Below, in pieces: positions 18,436 to 28,160 of a DNA stretch of 64,000 bases. The stretch's first letter is position 1, and every line of letters starts with the position of its first letter. The stretch spans positions 81,738-145,737 of the forward strand of contig NZ_KE384568.1 in assembly GCF_000426765.1 (NCBI RefSeq), given 5' to 3'. This stretch comes from Vibrio litoralis DSM 17657. Its GTDB lineage: Bacteria; Pseudomonadota; Gammaproteobacteria; Enterobacterales; Vibrionaceae. The translations under genes were made by a program, and so were the position numbers. The notes below the pieces were generated by a model. That model saw nothing but the letters and a program-made list of their open reading frames with translations. It was not told the origin of the DNA and did not search any database.

Positions 18436-18567
18436 TTATCGTTTCTCGTGGCTAGGGCGCTTCGCTTGTCGTAGCTAAGATCCATCATAGAACACATAAA
18501 ATAAAAGCGCGTTGCTTTGCAGCTCTGCGCTTTTTCGAGTAACGAGCGACGAGGTTCGAGCCCCGTA
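18436..18567. repeat. Heptad arrays between ompR and envZ
   Basis: 18436-18478 reads TATCGTT, TCTCGTG, GCTAGGGCGCTTCGCTTGTCGTAGC. An opposite copy at 18533-18562 reads TTTCGAG, TAACGAG, CGACGAG, GTTCGAG and stops five bases before the ompR stop codon. The repeats split a normally tight operon. Confidence 0.75.
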
Positions 18568-19290
18568 TTACACCTTCTTCCCATCAGGAACAAAGACATA
18601 ACCTAAGCCCCAAACCGTTTGAATATAACGAGGATGGCTTGGATCTTCTTCTAGCATGCGGCGCAGACGAGAGATTTGTACATCAATCGAACGTTCCATG
18701 GCGGAATATTCACGGCCACGCGCCATGTTCATTAACTTGTCACGAGACATTGGCGTACGAGCGTGTGTTACCAAAATCTTCAATACTGCAAATTCACCCG
18801 AAGTGAGTGGCATTGGCTCTTCGCCGCGAAACATTTCACGTGTACCTAGGTTTAGAGTAAATTCACCAAATGTGACGATTTCTTCATCTGAGCTTGGTGC
18901 ACCCGGTGCTTCAACTGATTGACGACGCAATACCGCACGCAAACGCGCTAGTAACTCACGTGGGTTAAATGGTTTTGGTAAGTAATCATCGGCTCCGACT
19001 TCGAGGCCAACGATACGATCGATTTCATCGCCTTTCGCGGTCAACATAACAATCGGTAGTTGATTGTTATCTTTACGTAAGCGCTGACAAATAGATAAGC
19101 CATCTTCGCCAGGTAGCATTAAATCGAGCACCATTAAGTGAAAGTTTTCACGAGTTAATAAACGGTCCATTTGCTCAGCATTGGCAACACTACGTACTTG
19201 AAAACCTTGCTCTGATAAATAACGATCGAGCAATGAACGTAGACGGGCATCGTCATCGACCACTAGAATTTTATAATTTTCTTGTTGCAT
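18568..19290 (-). CDS. ompR: Response regulator OmpR
   Basis: OmpR is the DNA-binding partner of EnvZ and controls porins and other osmotic genes. Starting from MQQENYKILVVDDD it has 240 residues, the normal length. The receiver domain carries the acidic pair in VVDDD (about 11-13), the phospho-aspartate in VLDLMLPGEDG (about 55) and the KPF lysine (about 105); the C-terminal winged helix (about 140-238) ends in YIQTVWGLGYVFVPDG. Two earlier ATG codons exist, but AGGA sits eight bases before the chosen one. Confidence 0.96.
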   Translation of the reverse strand: MQQENYKILVVDDDARLRSLLDRYLSEQGFQVRSVANAEQMDRLLTRENFHLMVLDLMLPGEDGLSICQRLRKDNNQLPIVMLTAKGDEIDRIVGLEVGADDYLPKPFNPRELLARLRAVLRRQSVEAPGAPSSDEEIVTFGEFTLNLGTREMFRGEEPMPLTSGEFAVLKILVTHARTPMSRDKLMNMARGREYSAMERSIDVQISRLRRMLEEDPSHPRYIQTVWGLGYVFVPDGKKV

Positions 19291-19462
19291 TGAATTCATC
19301 CTATTCACTATCACTGGTGATTTTAATCAATATACTCTCTTTACTCAGAATACTTAAATATAAAGCGAATTGTCTTTAACAAAGTACCAATTTGTAACAA
19401 ATACCTGCCTTTTTTATGGTTTATAGCCAATAACTTCAAATCTGACTTTCAATAACTGGCAA

Positions 19463-19942
19463 TTACTTGCTGTCATATCGAATTGAATTCACAAACCACT
19501 CTTTATCACCATCAGGAGTTTTGACCACTACTTCATCGCCCACTTCTTTTTTCAACAAGGCGCGTGCCATTGGTGAATCAATCGAAATATAGTCTTTTGC
19601 ATCGCCATAAATTTCTTCCGGTCCAACAATGCGAAATGACTTCACATCCCCAGCTTCATTTTCAATTTCGACCCAAGCACCAAAAAATACTTTGCCTTCT
19701 TGCTGCGGTGAGTAATCAACAATCGTCACCTCGGGGAGAAATTTTCGTAAAAAACGTACTCGGCGATCGATTTGGCGCAATAGTCGCTTATTGTATTGAT
19801 AATCAGCATTTTCACTTCGGTCACCTAGGCTGGCCGCCCAAGTCACAATTTTAGTGATCTCCGGGCGCTTTTCATGCCACAAATGATCGTGTTCAGCTTT
19901 TAGCTTATTATAGCCCTCTCGGGTGATCAGCTTGGTTTTCAC
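19463..19942 (-). CDS. greB: Transcription elongation factor GreB
   Basis: GreB enters the secondary channel of RNA polymerase and stimulates cleavage of backtracked RNA. It has 159 residues: an N-terminal coiled-coil finger with the acidic tip GDRSENADY (about 42-50, residues D and E needed for cleavage) and a C-terminal FKBP-like domain. The basic patch RLLRQIDRRVRFLRKFL distinguishes GreB from GreA. It lies upstream of ompR on the same strand and divergent from tex, as in other vibrios. Confidence 0.95.
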   Translation of the reverse strand: MKTKLITREGYNKLKAEHDHLWHEKRPEITKIVTWAASLGDRSENADYQYNKRLLRQIDRRVRFLRKFLPEVTIVDYSPQQEGKVFFGAWVEIENEAGDVKSFRIVGPEEIYGDAKDYISIDSPMARALLKKEVGDEVVVKTPDGDKEWFVNSIRYDSK

Positions 19943-20132
19943 AACAATACCCTGATAAAAAGAATCAACTAGAAATTAAGGTTATTCTACTTGTTTTCAA
20001 AGCCTTTTATTATTCTAGCTCAGATTAATTATGTTAATTTCACGCCAACTCAGGATTAATCCCTTGCTCCATCGTGGATTAGCTTGCAGAATCCTAAGCA
20101 ATAGTAAAAGCATCATAATAAAGAGAGACACC

Positions 20133-22451
20133 ATGAGCCAACAGAACCAAATCTGTCAGATCATCGCTCAAGAATTAAATGTTCGTGTTGAACAAGTTCT
20201 TGCCACGGTCACCTTAATCGACGATGGCAACACTGTACCTTTTATCGCTCGTTATCGTAAAGAAGTCACCGGCGGCTTAGACGATACCCAACTTCGTAAT
20301 TTAGATAACCGTTTAAGCTATTTACGTGAACTCGATGACCGCCGCCAAACCATTCTAAAATCGATTCGTGAGCAAGATAAGCTAACACCAGAACTTGAAA
20401 AAGAAATCTTAGCCACCGATAGCAAAACTCGCTTAGAAGATCTCTATTTACCTTACAAACCAAAGCGTCGCACTAAAGGCCAAATCGCCATCGAAGCGGG
20501 TCTTGAACCACTAGCCGATGCGTTATGGCAAAACCCACAACTCGATCCTGAAGTAGAAGCAGCTAAATACGTTAAAGATTCAATTGCCGATACCAAAACC
20601 GCACTGGATGGTGCTCGCGCTATTTTAATGGAACGCATGGCTGAAGATGCCGACCTTCTAGACAAAGTACGTACTTACTTGCAAAAAAATGCCGAACTGC
20701 AATCTCGCGTGAACACAGGCAAAGAGCAAGAAGGCGAGAAGTTTAAAGACTACTTTGAACATAACGAACTAATCAGCCGTGTACCGTCACATCGTGCCCT
20801 TGCGATGCTACGTGGCCGTAATGAAGGTTTCTTACAATTAAGCCTTAATGCTGACCCGGCGCAAGAAGAAAGCGTACGTGGTTCGTATTGTGAAACCATT
20901 ATTGCCGATCATTACCGCACTCACTTCAATAACGCTCCTGCCGATAACTGGCGAAAACAAGTGATCAGCTGGGCGTGGCGCATTAAGATTTCAATGCACC
21001 TTGAAACCGAATTGATGGGCGCGATGAAAGAACGCTCTGAAATCGAAGCGATTGAAGTGTTTGCTACCAACCTAAAAGATTTATTGATGGCAGCTCCCGC
21101 TGGCCCTCGCGCGACTCTAGGTTTAGATCCAGGTTTACGTACTGGCTCAAAAATCGCAGTGGTCGATGCTACTGGTAAAGTACTGGCAACGGAAACTATT
21201 TACCCACATCAGCCGCATAATAAAATCGAAGCTTCAATCAATACTATTTTGAAATTAGTGAAAGCGCACAATGTCGATTTGATTGCGATTGGTAATGGTA
21301 CCGCCTCACGTGAAACCGATACTTTGGTTGCCGACATCATCAAACGTCACAGCTTGAAAGTGCAAAAAATCATGGTCAGCGAAGCCGGTGCCTCGGTGTA
21401 TTCTGCATCTGAATTAGCCGCCAAAGAGTTCCCTGATATGGATGTATCACTACGTGGCGCAGTGTCGATTGCTCGTCGCTTGCAAGATCCATTGGCAGAA
21501 TTAGTGAAGATTGATCCTAAATCGATTGGGGTTGGTCAATATCAACACGATGTCAGCCAGTCAATGCTCGCCAAACGTCTGGATGCAGTAGTTGAAGACT
21601 GTGTGAATGCGGTTGGGGTAGATGTTAATATGGCTTCTGCTGCACTGCTTACTCGCGTGGCCGGTTTATCGACGACTATGGCGCAAAACATTGTTGATTA
21701 TCGTAATGAGCAAGGTCGTTTTGATTCACGTACTGCTCTGAAAAAAGTGCCTCGCTTAGGGCCAAAAGCGTTTGAACAATGTGCGGGTTTCCTTCGCATT
21801 ATGAACGGCAAAAACCCACTGGATGCTTCATCGGTTCACCCGGAAGCCTACCCTGTCGTCAAAAAAATTGCTGAACAAACCGGTAAAGCGACCAAAGCAT
21901 TGCTGGGCGATAGCGAGTTTTTACATAACCTACGCGCGACGGATTATACCGATGATACGTTTGGTCTACCGACCGTTACCGACATCATCAAAGAGCTAGA
22001 TAAACCGGGTCGAGATCCTCGTCCTGAGTTTAAAACCGCGACCTTTGCTGAAGGGGTGAATGAAGTTAAAGATCTTGAAATCGGCATGATTTTGGAAGGG
22101 GTTGTCTCGAATGTGGCTAACTTTGGTGCCTTTGTTGATATCGGCGTTCACCAGGATGGACTAGTACATATTTCTGCTTTGACTGATCGCTATGTGGCTG
22201 ACCCACGTGAAGTAGTGAAAGCTGGCGATATCGTGAAAGTCAAAGTGATGGAAGTGGATATTCAGCGTAAACGTATCGCTCTAACCATGCGTTTAAACGA
22301 TCAACCGGGCGAGCAAAACTCACAACGTAGTGCTAAGCCGAACAATGACCGTCGTCAGGCACCGCGCCAACAACGTCAAAGCAAGCCAGAACCTGCCAAC
22401 GCGGCGATGGGCGGCGCATTTGCTGCGGCGTTTGCTAAAGCGAAAAAGTAG
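20133..22451 (+). CDS. tex: Transcription accessory protein Tex
   Basis: Tex is a nucleic-acid-binding protein similar to eukaryotic Spt6 that affects transcription. The 772 residues have an N-terminal HTH-like region, a YqgF/RNase H-like domain starting at [17 protein letters not shown] (about 330), helix-hairpin-helix motifs (about 495-570) and an S1 RNA-binding domain (about 650-720, [20 protein letters not shown]). The basic, glutamine-rich tail after 720 is low complexity. The frame is open from 20031, but [10 protein letters not shown] at 20133 follows AAAGAGAG and matches relatives. Confidence 0.95.
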   Translation: MSQQNQICQIIAQELNVRVEQVLATVTLIDDGNTVPFIARYRKEVTGGLDDTQLRNLDNRLSYLRELDDRRQTILKSIREQDKLTPELEKEILATDSKTRLEDLYLPYKPKRRTKGQIAIEAGLEPLADALWQNPQLDPEVEAAKYVKDSIADTKTALDGARAILMERMAEDADLLDKVRTYLQKNAELQSRVNTGKEQEGEKFKDYFEHNELISRVPSHRALAMLRGRNEGFLQLSLNADPAQEESVRGSYCETIIADHYRTHFNNAPADNWRKQVISWAWRIKISMHLETELMGAMKERSEIEAIEVFATNLKDLLMAAPAGPRATLGLDPGLRTGSKIAVVDATGKVLATETIYPHQPHNKIEASINTILKLVKAHNVDLIAIGNGTASRETDTLVADIIKRHSLKVQKIMVSEAGASVYSASELAAKEFPDMDVSLRGAVSIARRLQDPLAELVKIDPKSIGVGQYQHDVSQSMLAKRLDAVVEDCVNAVGVDVNMASAALLTRVAGLSTTMAQNIVDYRNEQGRFDSRTALKKVPRLGPKAFEQCAGFLRIMNGKNPLDASSVHPEAYPVVKKIAEQTGKATKALLGDSEFLHNLRATDYTDDTFGLPTVTDIIKELDKPGRDPRPEFKTATFAEGVNEVKDLEIGMILEGVVSNVANFGAFVDIGVHQDGLVHISALTDRYVADPREVVKAGDIVKVKVMEVDIQRKRIALTMRLNDQPGEQNSQRSAKPNNDRRQAPRQQRQSKPEPANAAMGGAFAAAFAKAKK

Positions 22452-22459
22452 AGAAAGGT

Positions 22460-22535
22460 AGCGAGTTACGAGGAAGAGCATGAACGTAACTCGGTTTTCG
22501 GGCACGTTGCTGCTCGTTGTTCGAAAGAGCTTAGA
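22460..22535 (+). repeat. Heptad arrays after tex
   Basis: GCGAGTT, ACGAGGA followed by AACTCGG, TTTTCGGGCACGTTGCTG core, CTCGTTG, TTCGAAAG. The array begins about 10 bp after the tex stop codon. It is the left edge of a 322-bp gene-free block (22452-22773) with a REPIN-like repeat in the middle and an inverted array on the right. Confidence 0.75.
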
Positions 22536-22558
22536 GTGGGCGGTATCATATAGAAAAG

Positions 22559-22676
22559 CGTCATCCTGAATAGCGACGAAGGAGCGTAGTTCAGGATCTC
22601 CTACAGCAATTTGTGTTTCAACACGCTGTAGGAGATTCCGTATCTTCTTCCCCTAGGCTCATGTACGGAATGACGT
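22559..22676. repeat. REPIN-like repeat (family C copy 7, reversed)
   Basis: CGTCATCCTGAA with TTCAGGATCTCC on the left and GGAGATTCCGTA with TACGGAATGACG on the right: the same two arms as at 11229 but in reverse order, showing insertion in both orientations. Confidence 0.85.
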
Positions 22677-22717
22677 TATTATTTCAATACATAAACAACG
22701 TATCTGCTTTTATCTTT

Positions 22718-22773
22718 TCCAAGTCACGAGCAGCAACGCGTCCGAAAAGCGCAGCGCTCGAAACCCGTTATAC
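22718..22773 (-). repeat. Inverted heptad array beside the glpK stop
   Basis: AGTCACGAGCAGCAACGCGT, CCGAAAAGCGCAGCGCTCGAAACCCG on the plus strand. The TAG stop of glpK follows after a few bases. Confidence 0.7.
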
Positions 22774-24273
22774 CTACTCCTGCACCCAGCCTTTGGCACA
22801 TTCAACTGCGCGCTTCCAGCCATCATGACGACGTTGACGTTTGCCGTCATCAGCACATGGTTGGAATGAGCGCTCTAGCACTGATTTGTGTTTCAACTCA
22901 TCAATACTGCCCCAAAATCCAACGGCTAAGCCGGCAAGGTAGGCCGCCCCTAATGCGGTCACTTCGGTAACGACTGGGCGTTGTACTTCAGTATTTAATA
23001 CATCCGATTGGAATTGCATTAGGAAGTTATTGGCAACCGCGCCGCCATCGACTTTAAGGAAGTCCAGTTTAATTCCTGAATCCGCCTGCATCGCAGAAAT
23101 GACATCTAATGACTGGTAAGCAATACTTTCCAAAGTCGCACGAATGATATGGTTACGATTCACCCCGCGAGTTAAGCCGACAATCGCGCCACGCGCATAC
23201 GGGTCCCAATGAGGAGCACCTAAGCCAGTAAACGCTGGAACCACATAAGCGCCATTAGAGGTTTCTACTTTAGTGGCAAAATATTCGGTATCTGCAGCAT
23301 CATTGATCAAACGTAATTCATCACGCAGCCATTGAATTGATGCTCCACCCATAAATACCGCACCTTCCAATGCGTAGCTCACTTCGCCTTTAGGACCACA
23401 AGCCAGCGTAGTTAACAACCCGTTTTGTGAGGTCACTTTTTTCTCACCGGTATTCATCAATAAGAAGCAGCCTGTACCGTAGGTATTTTTGGCTTGGCCC
23501 GCTTCAACACACATTTGACCAAACAAAGCCGCTTGCTGATCCCCTGCAATCCCGGCGATTGGAATACGAGTACCACCTTTACCACCAATGTTGGTTTGTG
23601 CGTAAACTTCTGAAGAAGATTTCACTTCTGGCATCATGGATTTTGGAATACCCATTGCATCCAGTAGCTTGTCATCCCACTCAAGCGTATTGATGTTAAA
23701 TAACATAGTACGACTCGCGTTAGTTGGGTCAGTGACGTGAGTACGACCTTGGGTCATATTCCAAATCAGCCATGAATCGACAGTACCAAACGCAAGCTCA
23801 CCATTTTCAGCTTGCTGACGAGCACCTTCTACATTGTCAAGAATCCATTTTACTTTGGTACCTGAGAAATATGGGTCAACGACGAGGCCTGTATTTTCTA
23901 AAATGTACTCTTCAAGCCCTGCTTTTTTTAGCTCTTCACAAATGCTCGCAGTACGACGACATTGCCAGACAATCGCGTTATAAATAGGTTTACCGGTAGC
24001 GCGGTTCCACACAATCGTCGTTTCACGTTGGTTAGTAATACCAATGCCGGCGATTTCATCGGAATGCAAACCACCTTTGGCTAACGCTTCAACTAAGGTT
24101 GAGCTTTGCGATGCCCAAATTTCTAAAGGATCATGCTCTACCCAACCTCCTTGCGGATAAATTTGAGTAAATTCACGTTGCGCGCTACACACAATATTGG
24201 CATCACGATCGAGTACGACAGCGCGAGAACTAGTGGTACCTTGATCTAAAGCGACGATATATTTCTTTTCCAT
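22774..24273 (-). CDS. glpK: Glycerol kinase
   Basis: GlpK phosphorylates glycerol to sn-glycerol 3-phosphate, trapping it in the cell. The 499 residues follow the FGGY kinase family closely: phosphate-binding [11 protein letters not shown] (9-19), the substrate region WQCRR, the GGKGGTR loop (about 232) that in E. coli binds the inhibitor fructose 1,6-bisphosphate, and [13 protein letters not shown]. The last 30 residues ([15 protein letters not shown]) are more diverged than the rest. It forms an operon with glpF, 46 bp upstream. Confidence 0.97.
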   Translation of the reverse strand: MEKKYIVALDQGTTSSRAVVLDRDANIVCSAQREFTQIYPQGGWVEHDPLEIWASQSSTLVEALAKGGLHSDEIAGIGITNQRETTIVWNRATGKPIYNAIVWQCRRTASICEELKKAGLEEYILENTGLVVDPYFSGTKVKWILDNVEGARQQAENGELAFGTVDSWLIWNMTQGRTHVTDPTNASRTMLFNINTLEWDDKLLDAMGIPKSMMPEVKSSSEVYAQTNIGGKGGTRIPIAGIAGDQQAALFGQMCVEAGQAKNTYGTGCFLLMNTGEKKVTSQNGLLTTLACGPKGEVSYALEGAVFMGGASIQWLRDELRLINDAADTEYFATKVETSNGAYVVPAFTGLGAPHWDPYARGAIVGLTRGVNRNHIIRATLESIAYQSLDVISAMQADSGIKLDFLKVDGGAVANNFLMQFQSDVLNTEVQRPVVTEVTALGAAYLAGLAVGFWGSIDELKHKSVLERSFQPCADDGKRQRRHDGWKRAVECAKGWVQE

Positions 24274-24319
24274 AATATTTTCCTATTTTTAAACCGTGAT
24301 GTTTCTGTTTTTTTAATCA

Positions 24320-25168
24320 TTAGCCATTGGTTGAAACTTGAGGCGCATTTTCCGCTGGCTCATTTGGCGCAGCCTGAGTATCGGTCAGATAGAAACCAAT
24401 AACTTTCGGGTATAACCAACCACCAAATGAAGCGCCACAGATCGGTGCAAGGATCGGCACAATAAAGTACGGAATATCTTTACCACCGGTTAGTGCCATA
24501 TCTCCCCAGCCAGCGAGGTAGGCGAAAAACTTAGGACCAAAATCACGTGCAGGGTTCATCGCAAAGCCAGTTAATGGCCCGAGTGAACCACCAATTATCG
24601 CAATCAATAGACCGATTAATAACGGAGTCACCGCACCATTCGGAGCACCATTGCGATCATCCCCTAGCGCTAAAATCACAAACATCAGCACCGCGGTGAT
24701 CACAAACTCAACCGCAAACGCACCACCAAAAGTTAATGCCGGATTTGGATAGGTTGAGAATATGCCCGCTAACGCCAAGCTTTCTTGAGAACCTCGAACC
24801 ATATTGTTGGCAAGTTCATATTCGCTAAATAAGTTGCTATATAAGGCGTAGACCAAAGCGGCTGAACTGAACGCCCCTAAAAGTTGCGAGCCAATATAAG
24901 GCAGCACTTTTCGTTTATCGAAACCATGAAATAAGGTTAAAGCAATCGTAACGGCTGGGTTAAGGTGTGCCCCCGACACGCCTCCTGCACAATAGATAGC
25001 AATCGCTACCCCTAAGCCCCAGATTATACTGATTTCCCATTGGCCAAAGCTTGCCCCAGTTAACACTAAAGCAGCCACACACCCGACTCCGAAAAATATC
25101 AGTAGGCCAGTACCGATAAATTCCGACAAACATTCCCCGAGTAATTGTTTTTTATTATTTGTAGACAT
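24320..25168 (-). CDS. glpF: Glycerol facilitator (aquaglyceroporin)
   Basis: GlpF is a six-helix inner-membrane channel for glycerol and small polyols. Both half-helix motifs are present: HLNPAVTIAL (NPA, about 67-70) and MNPARDFGP (NPA, about 203-205, followed by RD as in glycerol-conducting rather than water-only members). The 282 residues match the family. First gene of glpFK and divergent from glpD. Confidence 0.96.
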   Translation of the reverse strand: MSTNNKKQLLGECLSEFIGTGLLIFFGVGCVAALVLTGASFGQWEISIIWGLGVAIAIYCAGGVSGAHLNPAVTIALTLFHGFDKRKVLPYIGSQLLGAFSSAALVYALYSNLFSEYELANNMVRGSQESLALAGIFSTYPNPALTFGGAFAVEFVITAVLMFVILALGDDRNGAPNGAVTPLLIGLLIAIIGGSLGPLTGFAMNPARDFGPKFFAYLAGWGDMALTGGKDIPYFIVPILAPICGASFGGWLYPKVIGFYLTDTQAAPNEPAENAPQVSTNG

Positions 25169-25555
25169 ATTGACGACCCATTCTTATTTTTAGTAAAGCT
25201 AGTTATTGGAAGAATTCGTTGCTAAACCTACAATATGTTTCATTTATGTAAACAAACAATCAACATAAATGTGCGTACGCTCATACTTTTAATTATTCGA
25301 ACGCAAACGAACGGCAATGCATTTCAAAGATCAATAATAAAAATCAATAACATATCAATAAAAAATAATTAAAATCAAAGAAATCGAAACCGAGAAATCA
25401 TATAAAACCAATAAAATACAAATAGATAATCCTAGAAAAAGCTAGGATCGCCACAAAAAATATAAAAATAGCTCTGGACAGAAATTTTATTTTCGGTAGA
25501 TTAAGCACAAATGCTCGAACGAACATTTAATCGCTAAATTCGAACAGAGGTTAAG
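25169..25555. promoter_or_regulatory. Divergent glpF/glpD control region with GlpR operator
   Basis: This A/T-rich 387-bp region separates glpFK and glpD. AATGCTCGAACGAACATT at 25510-25527, about 28 bp before glpD, is an imperfect 18-bp inverted repeat like GlpR operators. Related TTCGAAC half sites occur at 25296-25302 and 25538-25544. I could not fix a cAMP-CRP site by eye, and no small gene is evident. Confidence 0.65.
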
Positions 25556-27115
25556 ATGAACAAGCCAGAAAATGTAAATACAGTGTTAGATATCATTGTT
25601 GTCGGTGGTGGGATCAACGGCGCTGGAGTCGCTGCCGATGCGGCAGGTAGAAACTTAAAAGTCGGTCTTTATGAATCGAGTGACTTTGCTTCTGCTACTT
25701 CATCTGCCAGTTCGAAATTAATCCATGGCGGCTTACGCTACCTAGAGCACTATGAGTTTCGCTTGGTATCTGAATCACTTGCTGAACGTGAAGTATTACT
25801 GAAAAAGGCGCCACATATCGCCAAGCCGATGCGTTTCCGTTTGCCTCATCGCCCATTTTTACGCCCGGCTTGGATGATTCGAGCGGGTCTATTTCTCTAC
25901 GATCATCTTGGAAAACGTACTACCTTAAAAGGCAGTCATGGCGTTGATTTTCGCTCGACCAATGTTTTAAAAGAAGAAATGGTCAAAGGCTTTGAGTACT
26001 CAGATTGCTGGGTCGATGATGCGCGTTTAGTACTACTCAATATTCAACAAGCCGAGCAACATGGTGCAGAAATCAAGAACTACTGCCATGTCGAAAAAGC
26101 CGAGCGAGTAGGCGATTTGTGGCACGTTACCTTATTGGATAAGCGAACCAACACTCGTTTTACACGCCAATCTCACGCGTTGGTGAATGCGACGGGTCCT
26201 TGGGTTCGTAGCTTTATCACCGATAATATGGATGCTCAATCGCCTTACGGTATTCGCTTGATCAAAGGATCACACATCATAGTGCCGAAGATCCACAATG
26301 AATCTCAAGCCTACATTCTGCAAAACGATGATCAGCGCATCGTGTTTGTGATCCCTTATCTTGAAGACTACTCATTGATTGGCACTACCGATGTCGAATA
26401 TAAAGGCGATCCACGCCAAGTGGCGATTGATGAGCAAGAAATTAACTACCTAATCGATGTGGTCAATAAACACTTTATTCATCAAATATCGCCAGAGGAT
26501 GTGGTTTCCACTTACAGCGGCGTTCGTCCACTATGCGATGATGAATCGGATTCACCGCAAGCCATCACTCGTGATTACACCTTGTCTCTTGAACAAGAAG
26601 GCGAAGATGCACCACTGCTGTCAATTTTTGGCGGCAAGTTAACCACTTATCGCAAACTGGCAGAGTCAGCGATGAAACAACTAGCCCCTTTCTTCCCACA
26701 AATGGGCGATAGCTGGACAGCAGAATCGGTATTACCAGGCGGTCAAGGTTATGATGAGAACTTGCTTACTATGAAACTGCGTCAGCAATGCCCTTGGATG
26801 AAGGATAAAACACTACGCCGCTACTGCCATCAATATGGAGTGCAGGCCAGAGAAATGCTGAAAGGTATTACTTCGGAATCGGAAATGGGGCAGCACTTTG
26901 GCCAAGGGGTTTATCAATGTGAAGTTGATTATTTACTTGAGCATGAATATGCCCATACCGCTGAAGATATTTTATGGCGTCGAACTAAGTTGGGGGTGGT
27001 GCTATCTCAAGTTGAGCAAGCGTTAGTCAATGACTATATTGAGCAAAAAACTCAACCGCATACGTCTCATGAAACAAATGACAAAAAGCTCGATTGCGCA
27101 CAAAAGGTGGGATAG
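25556..27115 (+). CDS. glpD: Aerobic glycerol-3-phosphate dehydrogenase
   Basis: GlpD is a peripheral membrane flavoenzyme that oxidises glycerol 3-phosphate to dihydroxyacetone phosphate and passes electrons to ubiquinone. The 519 residues start with an FAD-binding Rossmann motif (IVVGGGINGAGVAADAAGR, about 14-32), followed by SSASSKLIHGGLRYLEH and the C-terminal helical domain. AACAGAGGTTAAG precedes the ATG. glpR follows 115 bp downstream on the same strand. Confidence 0.97.
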   Translation: MNKPENVNTVLDIIVVGGGINGAGVAADAAGRNLKVGLYESSDFASATSSASSKLIHGGLRYLEHYEFRLVSESLAEREVLLKKAPHIAKPMRFRLPHRPFLRPAWMIRAGLFLYDHLGKRTTLKGSHGVDFRSTNVLKEEMVKGFEYSDCWVDDARLVLLNIQQAEQHGAEIKNYCHVEKAERVGDLWHVTLLDKRTNTRFTRQSHALVNATGPWVRSFITDNMDAQSPYGIRLIKGSHIIVPKIHNESQAYILQNDDQRIVFVIPYLEDYSLIGTTDVEYKGDPRQVAIDEQEINYLIDVVNKHFIHQISPEDVVSTYSGVRPLCDDESDSPQAITRDYTLSLEQEGEDAPLLSIFGGKLTTYRKLAESAMKQLAPFFPQMGDSWTAESVLPGGQGYDENLLTMKLRQQCPWMKDKTLRRYCHQYGVQAREMLKGITSESEMGQHFGQGVYQCEVDYLLEHEYAHTAEDILWRRTKLGVVLSQVEQALVNDYIEQKTQPHTSHETNDKKLDCAQKVG

Positions 27116-27230
27116 TTATAACATTTTGAACATTACTTGAGTGCATTCAAGCGGATAAATTGCCTTTCATTACGCGAATCACGTAAACTAGTTTTTCATA
27201 TCTTAATGACAAGAGTTAAAGGAAAGCAGC

Positions 27231-28004
27231 GTGAAAGCGAGTGAAAGGCATGAAAAAATCATCGAACTAGTTAAAGCTCAAGGCTATGTCAGTACCGATG
27301 ATTTAGTAGAAATGTTTGATGTTAGCCCTCAAACCATTCGCCGCGATCTGAATGAATTAGCCGACTCCAACAAAATTCGTCGTAATCATGGTGGCGCGAC
27401 CATGACTAACAGCGCGGAAAACTCGCCTTATAGTGATCGTAAAGTGATGAATCAAAATGAAAAAAACAACATCGCTCGCGCACTAGTCAAACACATTCCT
27501 GATGGCTCAACTCTCTTCATCGATATTGGTACCACGCCAGAAGCCGTCGCGAAAGCCTTACTTGAAGGCCACCAGCAACTACGCATCGTCACCAATAATA
27601 TTAATGCCGCGATTATTTTGATGAGCAAACCAGACTTCAAAGTCATCTTAGCCGGCGGTGAAGTACGTAATAAAGATGGTGGCGTAACCGGTGAAGCCAC
27701 GCTGGATTTCATTTCTCAATTTCGCTTAGATTTTGGCATCTTAGGCATCAGTGGCGTCGACTTTGATGGCTCACTACTCGATTTTGACTACCACGAAGTA
27801 CGAGTAAAACGCGCAATTATCGAAAACAGCCGCGCGGTATTCCTACCAATCGACCATTCTAAATTTGGCCGTAACGCGATGGTGAATTTAGGTAAAATTG
27901 AAGATGTCGATTTGATTGTCACCAACCAACCCCCCCCACAAGAAATTACCAATTTAATTAAAGGTTTAGATATTAAAATCGAAGTTTTAAGGGGTAAAGT
28001 TTGA
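27231..28004 (+). CDS. glpR: Glycerol-3-phosphate regulon repressor GlpR (DeoR family)
   Basis: GlpR represses the glp genes until glycerol 3-phosphate binds. The 257 residues have a DeoR helix-turn-helix (VSTDDLVEMFDVSPQTIRRD, about 20-39) and an effector domain with DIGTTPEAVAKAL (about 97) and GGVTGEATLDFISQFRLDFG, very close to E. coli GlpR. Translation appears to start at a GTG (27231) behind AAAGGAAAGCAGC. A heptad array starts 11 bp after the stop. Confidence 0.96.
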   Translation: MKASERHEKIIELVKAQGYVSTDDLVEMFDVSPQTIRRDLNELADSNKIRRNHGGATMTNSAENSPYSDRKVMNQNEKNNIARALVKHIPDGSTLFIDIGTTPEAVAKALLEGHQQLRIVTNNINAAIILMSKPDFKVILAGGEVRNKDGGVTGEATLDFISQFRLDFGILGISGVDFDGSLLDFDYHEVRVKRAIIENSRAVFLPIDHSKFGRNAMVNLGKIEDVDLIVTNQPPPQEITNLIKGLDIKIEVLRGKV

Positions 28005-28009
28005 GGCTA

Positions 28010-28155
28010 CTGGTTTCTAGTCCCTAGTTTCTAGAAAAAGCATTCGAATCTCGTTTCTCGGCCGCTGCGCTACTCGTCGCTCGAGTGTCCCTAGACGTTT
28101 CTTTTTCAAGTTACGAGAAGCGGAGCGCCCTAGCCACGAGCAACGACACTCTTTT
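28010..28155. repeat. Heptad block between glpR and bioH
   Basis: 28014-28042: TTTCTAG, TCCCTAG, TTTCTAG, AAAAAG. 28048-28085: AATCTCG, TTTCTCG, GCCGCTGCGCTACTCG, TCGCTCGAGTGTCCCTAG. 28107-28146 in opposite sense: AAGTTACGAGAAGCGGAGCG, CCCTAGCCACGAGCAACGAC. The whole 156-bp gap is repeat. Confidence 0.85.
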
Positions 28156-28160
28156 ACGCT

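Noticed and set aside
20031..20132. Upstream extension of Tex
   Set aside because: The extra 34 residues are not family-like, and a ribosome site lies just before the ATG at 20133.
22613..22828. 71-codon plus-strand frame downstream of tex
   Set aside because: It consists of REPIN-like and heptad repeat sequence and the antisense of the glpK end.
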